Source: Endomychus coccineus (Eukaryota; Arthropoda; Insecta; Coleoptera; Endomychidae). Taken from it: DNA of 64,000 nt. Below are positions 57,137 to 64,000 of this stretch, piece by piece. Numbering within the stretch: the stretch's first letter is position 1; each line of letters begins with the position of its first letter. The position numbers and the translations under genes are program-made. The notes beneath the pieces are model-generated. The model was not told the origin of the DNA and searched no databases. It saw only the letters and a program-made list of their open reading frames with translations. Location: the NCBI GenBank assembly GCA_958510875.1, contig OY294068.1, positions 176,359,411 through 176,423,410 on the forward strand. Reading direction: 5' to 3'.

Positions 57137-57574
57137 AGCCAAAATTGCAGACTCGAAAATTAATTTTTTCAAGCTAATCCGTTAATTTTATCAAAATTTT
57201 TGAGGAGTAAAAAAGTTTTCAAAGTAGATAAGCTATCTGCATAAAAAATATCGAGTGAATTACATTGACCACAAAAAAGTTGTGGACACTTTTCCCGTTA
57301 CATCCTCAAGTTTGAGCCGATTCTATGGTCTCTAGGGCTCTGTGCTCCACTCTCAGAAACGACTATTATTGACAGTAACTCACCTGCCAAATATTGTAAA
57401 AGTCCTCGATCACGTTCTCAAGTTATACCGAAAAAACAAAATTATTTTTGCAACTTTGAAGCCCTCTACCGGCTAAACAAGACACTTGAGGCAAAAGTAA
57501 AAATGCTCATCAAATTTTTTTCGAATCAAAGAATCTTCAGTTCCATTTCGGCCACGCAGTTCGAGGACACCCTC
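57137..57574 (-). repeat. Right long TIR (about 438 bp)
   Basis: Inverse of 55456-55896; begins agccaaaattgcag and ends ttcgaggacaccctc before the TA target site. Confidence 0.85.
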
Positions 57575-57579
57575 TATTT

Positions 57580-58335
57580 AGGGCGGTGACGTGAAATGAG
57601 TTATACAAAATACAGCTGCAGTGTCAGTTACTTCTTACCTAATCGGATTTAAGAAGGAAATCTAAAAGCTAATATACAAGTCTTTCGCTTGAAAGCCGGA
57701 TGATGAAAATTGTGTCAGTAAGTGACAATATGGAGAGACTTAATGAAAAAGAGAATGTTGTTTACTGTATACAATATAACTCCTGATTTGAATATTTTGA
57801 ATTTATCCTTCCGCAGGATTCTGAGCACAAGTGCTTTGATCCAGATCGCAGACCATATTTCTTGCGAAGGTCGAGTGTAGGGTGCATAGTAATGTGATAG
57901 CTTATTAGAATTGCCGTAAGCATGAAAATAACAAATCTTAGCGTACGTTATCTTCAGATGCCATCGTACCACGTTTACTAGGAATTTCTTCACTTATCAG
58001 TTCATATTTCATTTCGCTTGTATGAATATTGTATTGTCATTATGAGTGCGAATATGAATTGCTGTAAACGTTGAAATTCAATGTTCCTACCAATATTATA
58101 TAATGCATTTTCATTCACGAATACTACAATAGATATTTTTATATCAAGGCCACGTGACGATTTTCTAGCAATACACAGAAAAATTATCGCCGCAGCAAGA
58201 TAACCTCGAGGATTGCTAAATAATTTCGCGGCCATGATATAAACACTATTTTTTGTACAATAATGAAGAATATGAAATATAAGTTACATATTGCGGTGAA
58301 AATTCATCAAAGATTCAAAGTATTGGGATTTACTT
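57580..58335. other. Non-coding stretch
   Basis: No gene recognised; the minus-strand frames at 57715-57993 and 58002-58235 lack any known domain. Confidence 0.35.
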
Positions 58336-58338
58336 TCT

Positions 58339-59510
58339 AAGCTACTGTCTATCTAGTAGCTCCTTGAGGGCGTGGATCCCGGTGGTCGATGAAATTCCGA
58401 TCTTGGAATCGGGGCCAGGGGCGCTCAAGGAGACCCGTTTGGCCAATTCATCGGTCACTTCGTTTCCCTTCTCGCCAAAATGGGCAGGTACCCACACTAG
58501 CTGTAGTTTGTTCCTTCTGGCTAATTCAACCAGTATTTTCCTGCACTCCAAGACAAGCCCGGAAGTCATTCTGGAACGCTCGAGTGTCAGTGCAGATGTA
58601 AATCCGCATGCCTCGGTAGTTTAATCTAAGGTTTTCCAGGGCACATTGGACAGACCTCAGCCTGGAAAACGGTTGCGTGGCCACCTAGGGAAACTGAAAT
58701 CTACCTTCTCGGTGTACACGAGCAGACTCCGGTTCCGGTAGACTCGCCAGTCTTAGACTCGTCCGTGAAGCATACTAGTCACTCTGGCAGAAGCGGCTCA
58801 GGATCCTTGTTCTCCCAGTCCGTCCTCTGGGTCATGAGGATGTCTGGAGTTTGAAACCTGACAGCAGGCGCTATCGCATCCTGCGTCAGTCGGAGGATGG
58901 GGCAGTTTTCGGGATAGATTTCGTCATGACTGCAAGGCATAGACGCGCCGACCCACTGGCATAGATCGGTCAATCGATAGTCGTAACCCACTGTTTTGGT
59001 ATGGAGTTGTAGAGGAACGATCCCCACCAGAACCTCCAGAGACCTGGTGGGCGCGGTCCTCATAGCCCCCGTTATCCCCACGCAGACAAGTCGTTGAGCC
59101 TTGTTCAGCGTCAGACGGGACAAAGCCGTTTCTGTCGCCGGCCACCACACAATGGCTGCGTAGGTTATGATTGTGCGGATCATGGCCGTGTGGATCCAGT
59201 GCAGAACCTGTGGCCGTAGACCCCATCCCATATGTTCGCGAAGGCTCTCTTGCTTGCCCATTAGGGAGCAACGGTCTTCTTTACCTGTATTTCCAGGTGC
59301 ATTTTCCAGCTCAGTTTAGCATCGAGGATAACTCCAAGGTACTTCAGTGAGCCTTTAATGTGCAGGGACCTTCCAAACAGACGAATGTCTGGTAGCGGTC
59401 CCAGTTTCCGTTTCCTTGTGAGAAGAACCACTCCGGTCTTTTCATGATTCACCCGGAGTCCCTCGACTCGGCTCCAGCGAGCAATATGGGAATCGATAAT
59501 GATTGATAGT
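58339..59510 (-). pseudogene. RNase H-type LINE: RT end, thumb and RNase H
   Basis: Reading down the minus strand: RVNHEKTGVVLLTRKRKLGP (from about 59455), SLKYLGVILDAKLSWKMHLE (to about 59290), QVLHWIHTAMIRTIITYAAI then VWWPATETALSRLTLNKAQR (about 59200-59085). Next come TRSLEVLVGIVPLQLHTKT (about 59050-58990) and an RNase H domain with FTDESK (about 58765), FQAEV (about 58650) and an ICTDTRAF block (about 58585). It closes with LQLVWVPAHFGEKGNEVTDE (about 58500-58440). D, E and D of RNase H can all be placed, but at least two frame changes split them. The RT catalytic core lies beyond the 59.5-kb truncation, and the C-terminal Cys block is cut off at 58339. Confidence 0.8.
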
Positions 59511-59985
59511 GAGAGTTAAGAGAGTAGTTACTAAGGGCAGCGGCTGCGAAATTGCATCTTGCGGACTGTACAACACCTGTGAAGTACTCACTTCGCGTAC
59601 GGTTGTACAAAAAAGTATTTTTTGATAAATCGAAAACATGATTTTCCACTTTTTTCACTATATCTAGTATTAGAGAAGTATTATAGTAGTCGACCTGCAT
59701 TTTTTTCGAACTTTCGTGGCAATTTCGTTTTGACCCATTCTGAATCGACCTAGACTGCATTGCCTTTGGAAGGGGTATTCTCCTTGCAAGGGGTACTTTT
59801 AACATCCAAATTTAGTTTCTCAAATAGAGTCTATCATTTTTCATATCATTATGAGACCAGTTGTCGTTCGATGAGCTGGCAAAGTAGCAAAGCTTACACT
59901 TCTTGTATCTTATTCAAATTTCTTCCTAGTCTTGAACAGAAACACCAATCAGTTATACACGAGGGCAAGGTGAAAGTCCTTAAAA

Positions 59986-60704
59986 AATGATGAATGAGCA
60001 CTTTTTCCTTTGCCAAATGGGGCTCTTTCGATTCAAATCGATACAACAGTTCTGCATAATATACGCCAGTGATCCTCTTGCCCTTTTCAAGGTAATCGAT
60101 ATGCACGATACCGTGTGCATCCCGAAAAATTATCGCCATGAATTTGTTGGCCGATAAACCAACCATGGGATTTTTTGGCTTGGATTTGCCAGGACAAGTC
60201 CACTGTTTAGACTGTTCTTCGGTCTCTGGTGTATTGTGATGGATACATGTTCCGTCCACGGTTACGAAACGGCAAAAAAGTTCTTATTATCGCCAAACAT
60301 TCCTTCGAGGTTGTCATACGGTCGCGGTTGTTCTCAACAGAGAGCGAAAATGCTGCACCCATCCGGCAGATAGCTGCTCATATTTGAAAGGGTATGGACA
60401 ATTTTCCCATACGGTTTAGATGCCTATAGTCTCAGCAATCTCGTACACTTCAACTCGCCGATAGTCCAATATCATACCTTGGATTTTATCAACGATTTCT
60501 AGCGTTGTGACCTCAATTGGACGACTAGAACATTCAGCGTCCCTCGTGGTCATACTATCATACGAAAATCATACAACCACTTGTGAATCGTTCCAATTAA
60601 CGGGGAGGAGTTCCCATAATGCTTAACAAGCGATGCTTTTGGTTTGCGTTTTTTCCACGCGAGAAATCATGTTTAATCAAGACGCGAAATTCACTTTTAC
60701 CCAT
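59986..60704 (-). pseudogene. Mariner transposase, truncated before the second aspartate
   Basis: From ATG at 60704: MGKSEFRVLIKHDFSRGKN, KASLVKHYGNSSPLIGTIHK and WLYDF (paired HTH head), then RPIEVTTLEIVDKIQGMILD, RRVEVYEIAETIGI and QLSAGWV. The catalytic part reads FVTVDGTCIHHNTPETEEQS (60265-60205; D kept, usual DETW changed to DGTC), VGLSANKFMAIIF, GIVHIDYLEKGKRITGVYYA and HLAKEKVLIHH. It stops exactly where HDNAPAH should follow. The remainder of the domain and the right end are gone. Frameshifts occur near 60550 and 60340. By eye it sits nearest the mellifera/cecropia type mariners. Non-functional. Confidence 0.8.
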
Positions 60705-60904
60705 GTTTACAAAAATCTTCATTCCAAGTTTGCTCGCTTCGATGGGTGTCAAGAAAGAACTGAATGACATATCAGTCAGAAACTGTTAATGAGTTCTAGT
60801 TAAAGATGGTACATCACAAATGTCACATTGGGATTTTCGATTGTGGTGCCATCTGTATTATTTTCCATGGACGTTTCATCTTGTCCTCATACGTATCTGT
60901 AATA

Positions 60905-61265
60905 TGCTCGGAACTGTTGGTACTATGTTATGTCCTCTAAAGTATCTTCTATTTGATATGATCCATTACGTTCAAGTTGGAGTATTATTCTAATTGTTCT
61001 TCGATGAAATCGGAATGACTGTTTTCCATTACTATTTCCTCCCCAAAGGATAATACCGAGACGCATCATAGAGTGAACATTTACATTATAAATCGCCTTC
61101 ACATTTCTGCTGACTGAATATTTAGTACTTATTTTACGTGAGTACAATTTTTTTAATGTTACTGAGATATGCATCCCCAAGTGGAGGTTTTGATTAATGT
61201 AGATTCCAGAAAATTGGGTCATGTAGACAGTTTTGGAGGTCAAGTGTGCCAAATTTCATTAAACT
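60905..61265 (-). pseudogene. Jockey-type LINE, post-RT fragment
   Basis: Minus-strand 61252-60923 is open for 109 codons: FSGIYINQNLHLGMHISVTL, AIYNVNVHSMMRLGIILWGG then FRFHRRTIRIILQLER. This is the 'FLGI.ID..L.W..HI' to 'Y.....S...YGI..WG' to 'KRA.RII' order after the RT of Jockey-type ORF2. It is truncated at both sides with no catalytic motifs. It is one of the better preserved reading frames here. Confidence 0.65.
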
Positions 61266-61269
61266 TAAT

Positions 61270-61640
61270 ACTGATCTGATTTAAGGGTGGGAAGGGAGTG
61301 TAAGCTTAGTAGTTGATCAACTCAAGATTGTATGATTGAGAAATGGTTGTAGTATAGGAATCTTCCATCCCTATACGAGATTACCTAAAATCCCCAAATT
61401 ATAGAATGCCACCTTATTTCTATTAGTATATGTTTAGATCTCATATCTAACCCACTTAACAATATGTTTACCTTGACATCTTAGACTAGATTAACTAGGA
61501 CAATAACAATAACAATATATGACATAATATATATATATACTTATGTAGGGCATTCAGATAATATTCATACATCATCATTCAGAGAGATAATAGTCATCAA
61601 TCGTTATTGACGGTATTGTCATTGATTTGTATCTGTACCA
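61270..61640. other. Non-coding stretch with AT microsatellites
   Basis: Contains caataacaataacaat and atatatatata tracts; nothing else recognised. Confidence 0.4.
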
Positions 61641-61642
61641 AT

Positions 61643-61811
61643 TGTTATTATGTAGAGCGAGACATTAAGTCATAATGGCGTCGAGCTCTACGTTAAGTAA
61701 AGTGTAACTCTTTTTATAAGTGTGTGTTTCTATTCCTATGCCTCCACCAGGACCACGGGTCAGCTTAGGGCAAACCGCCCGACTTTAAGAGCTGATCCCC
61801 ACATGGTAACA
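61643..61811. repeat. Possible solo LTR (about 170 bp)
   Basis: The segment starts TGTTATTATG and ends GGTAACA, with inverted ends TGTTA/TAACA, a TATA-like tttttataag and a GC-richer 3' half. That is the outline of a short Copia-type LTR. An alternative end at 61803 (..ccaca) would put TGG directly after, as a primer-binding site does. I see no matching target duplication and no second LTR. Confidence 0.3.
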
Positions 61812-61814
61812 CAT

Positions 61815-64000
61815 AACTTAAAATATATAATATCGCTAACCAGAAATTGATATTGAGTTGTTTCCCTCTAAACAAAGACTTTGATAAGAGTAGGCTTAGT
61901 ATATGACAAATAAAATTGTTAAGCAAAATGTATTGGAGAATATTCCAGAGTGTCGTTAAAAGGGTTTAAGCAGTTCTACTTAGAACGAAATTCACTGAAA
62001 TGAAATGTAAACAAAAATTAATTTGGAATACGTGTAGAATACAAAAACCGCAAGCCGTTCAGCTTGCAACCATGCTGTTGAATTAATATCCAAGACTAGA
62101 GCGATGTCTGTTAGAACACGTTCTTGTACAATTTTCCGGAGAAAGGAAGCGTTTGCGAATAATTCCCATATTTATTTCAAGAACAGTTGGATTGTAGGAA
62201 ACAAAACGCGCCAGAATTTCAATTTGAAATATAGTGTAAATTGGCCCAGATTTGCATAAACATTAGTCCGTACCTGTTCGAGCACTTTACCGTGTTTGAA
62301 CATTGAAGATTTTGTAAAATATGCGCATAAATAAATTACAATCGTGAAAACTCTGATTACACATTAAATCATGAGAAAAATACCACTTAAAATACGCAGA
62401 CATGTTGGAGCCTTTGAGCAAATCTCTCCTGGAAATTAGCATTCTTTATTGCTTGCTGTTTGCAGTTCGGTTTCGGTCATAGATTTGTCCGTTAGTGAAA
62501 GTTTCTTGTTTCTGCATCTGCGTTCAAGCATACACTCGAACAAATCAACGTGGTTGAAAAGTTTAGAGACTTTGCGGCGACAGTTGGTACTAAAACCATC
62601 AGTTTCGCCATTTGTTGTATTTCAGTTGCTGAAACAATGCTACTGACATTTATTTAGTTGTTGTCCCAAGTTATTCCATTGAAACTGTGATATATTACTT
62701 TGTGTCTGCTTAATATTGTAAACTAAGTTGTTTTCTGAAAGTTCATTTATTTGTTTAGTTGACGTTTTAAACTTGAACGATGTGCTCACTGCTGACTTCT
62801 GTACATATGTTACAACAGGATGCAGCAAAGAGACATTTGTTTTGTAGACATTTTCTGTCATGTTTAATCACATGGTTATGATTTGTGACGCAGTCATAAT
62901 GTTTGTATTCTTTGCTGGCAATTTAGGAATATACATTGATTCCAACCAATAGATTTAAGCGTCTAATTGATCCAGAATTCATCTTACCAGATTCTATAAT
63001 GCTTCACACTTCACACAAGGATATTTTATTTGTCATAACACCTATTCGATTGTAGGCCCCTATAGATAACTCTACTCTCTACTACGGTACTACGGTATTA
63101 GAGTTATCTATGCCCTCATGAAGTGTAACATGCATATCTCTCGTGAAAAATATCCTTGACACTTATCCTTTTACTTCACTAGACACTTATATATTCAACA
63201 CCCTGGAAGGTAAGTGGAAGGATAAACGCTAATATTGATAAAAACATTTTTTTTTATAATTTACTTTACTACTATTAATACAAATTTGAATCCTGAATTC
63301 AAATAATATTACCCAAAGAATTTCAATTAACTAAAAAAACAGATTATTGAAATGATTTCTCAATCAGGATGAACCCAGGAGATCGGAACCAGAAGAACTG
63401 ATATGAATGTATTATTGAATTTGCACTTGAATAGAACATCCCCTGATTGGAAATCTGAAACATTTCTGTCTTAGCCAAAAACACCTTGAATAGACAATTA
63501 AGTCAGATCAATTGAAAATAACAAAGTACCACGTGATTCCCCAAGGGAGTAATTCTAGTAAGAAAATGTAACTGAAGGTATTTGGTATTTCTGTTATAAT
63601 GCGTGATATTTCCCAAAAACCAATATACAATTGGGTGAAGGATCCCCGAATTGCTTAACCAATAATTTGACTTATCAGTCTTATTTGAATTTACATTGAA
63701 AAACAAAGCAACTTATTGTATGTTCCAGCAGAGGAGATTTTCTCCATTGGTGTTCTTGAGAACTTTTTAAGTTGGAAAATTTGAATTATTGGAATCTGTA
63801 TGTATTAGAAACAAGTATGTTACATTTTCTGCATCCTTTTTGGCATTCATGATGTTAGGTTCTTTATTTATGTGGAACATTTCTGGAAGTTGTTTATTAT
63901 GATTCTTCGATTGTTCAAGAATTGTAGGATTGTCAAAGTCCATATCATGACTTAAATTCCTGCAGGGTTCTGCAAGCGCACATGTTTTATTTTTGTCACT
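61815..64000. other. Non-coding stretch with one hairpin
   Basis: No gene recognised. A hairpin with 12-bp perfect arms (tagataactcta 63063-63074, tagagttatcta 63099-63110) holds a loop with actacggt repeated. A donor-like GGAAG|gtaagt occurs at about 63208 without a convincing exon. Confidence 0.4.

Larger units (their letters stand above)
55456..57574 (+). mobile_element. 2.1-kb DUF4817-type DNA transposon with long TIRs
   Basis: TA target duplications flank the ends (55454-55455 and 57575-57576). The termini read (C/G)AGGGTGTCCTCGAACTGCG inward on both sides. TIRs are about 440 bp and roughly 93% identical by eye. Between them is one 312-residue transposase frame on the plus strand and about 300 bp of non-coding DNA. 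Structure and open frame suggest a fairly young insertion, though the transposase lacks a normal start. Confidence 0.85.

Noticed and set aside
1..64000. CRISPR arrays, tRNA or rRNA genes, bacterial operons
   Set aside because: No regularly spaced identical repeats, no cloverleaf sequence, no rRNA-like conserved blocks and no ribosome-binding-site-led gene strings were seen on either strand.

Overview
The window looks like insect nuclear DNA. It is AT-rich and has no operons, tRNA genes, rRNA genes or CRISPR arrays. Nearly every recognisable coding trace belongs to arthropod-type transposable elements: mariner and DUF4817-type transposases, Penelope-like elements, RNase H-bearing and Jockey/CR1-type LINEs, and a LINE with a restriction-like endonuclease. 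TTAGG tracts, the ancestral insect telomere motif, sit in an internal tandem repeat. I cannot name the order or species. No complete host gene is visible; the best host-like signals are a 38-nt mini-exon with strong splice sites (1901-1938) and two weak exon-like ORFs.

Layout. 0-9 kb: mini-exon, RNase H-LINE tail (minus), a decayed hammerhead motif, a full-length but broken mariner-like transposase (7.1-8.1 kb, minus), and another LINE tail. 9-14 kb: CpG-richer spacer, short tandem repeats, and a cluster of hammerhead ribozyme motifs (10.6, 12.8, 13.2 kb). 14-16 kb: a frameshifted GCDTTSA-family pseudogene and a LINE end. 17-20 kb: a Penelope-like element with reverse transcriptase (RT) and GIY-YIG remnants, broken by an inverted piece of itself. 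20.7-22.8 kb: RNase H-LINE fossil. 25-27 kb: LINE end and a large inverted repeat made from transposase sequence. 28-32 kb: direct repeats, a foldback-like structure around a LINE endonuclease fragment, and two LINE fossils. 37.7 kb: another hammerhead. 39-42 kb: second Penelope fragment, a possible transposase end and an RNase H-LINE. 44.6-45.5 kb: a compact, well-preserved DNA element with an intact ORF. 46.7-48.5 kb: a hairpin, the TTAGG-bearing repeat and duplicated LINE tails. 51 kb: third Penelope fragment. 55.5-57.6 kb: a 2.1-kb DNA transposon with about 440-bp terminal inverted repeats (TIRs) and a 312-residue transposase frame. 58-61 kb: RNase H-LINE, mariner and Jockey-like fossils, then a possible LTR.

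The most interesting material is (i) hammerhead motifs with covarying stems, two of them 357 nt apart as in a retrozyme; (ii) a 904-bp element whose intact ORF joins the DNA-binding head of a DUF4817 transposase to its tail with the catalytic core deleted, a candidate natural repressor; (iii) a 323-bp-arm inverted repeat that could feed siRNA production; and (iv) an antisense-RT/sense-linker Penelope junction shared by two loci 21 kb apart. All reading was by eye, so identities and boundaries are approximate.
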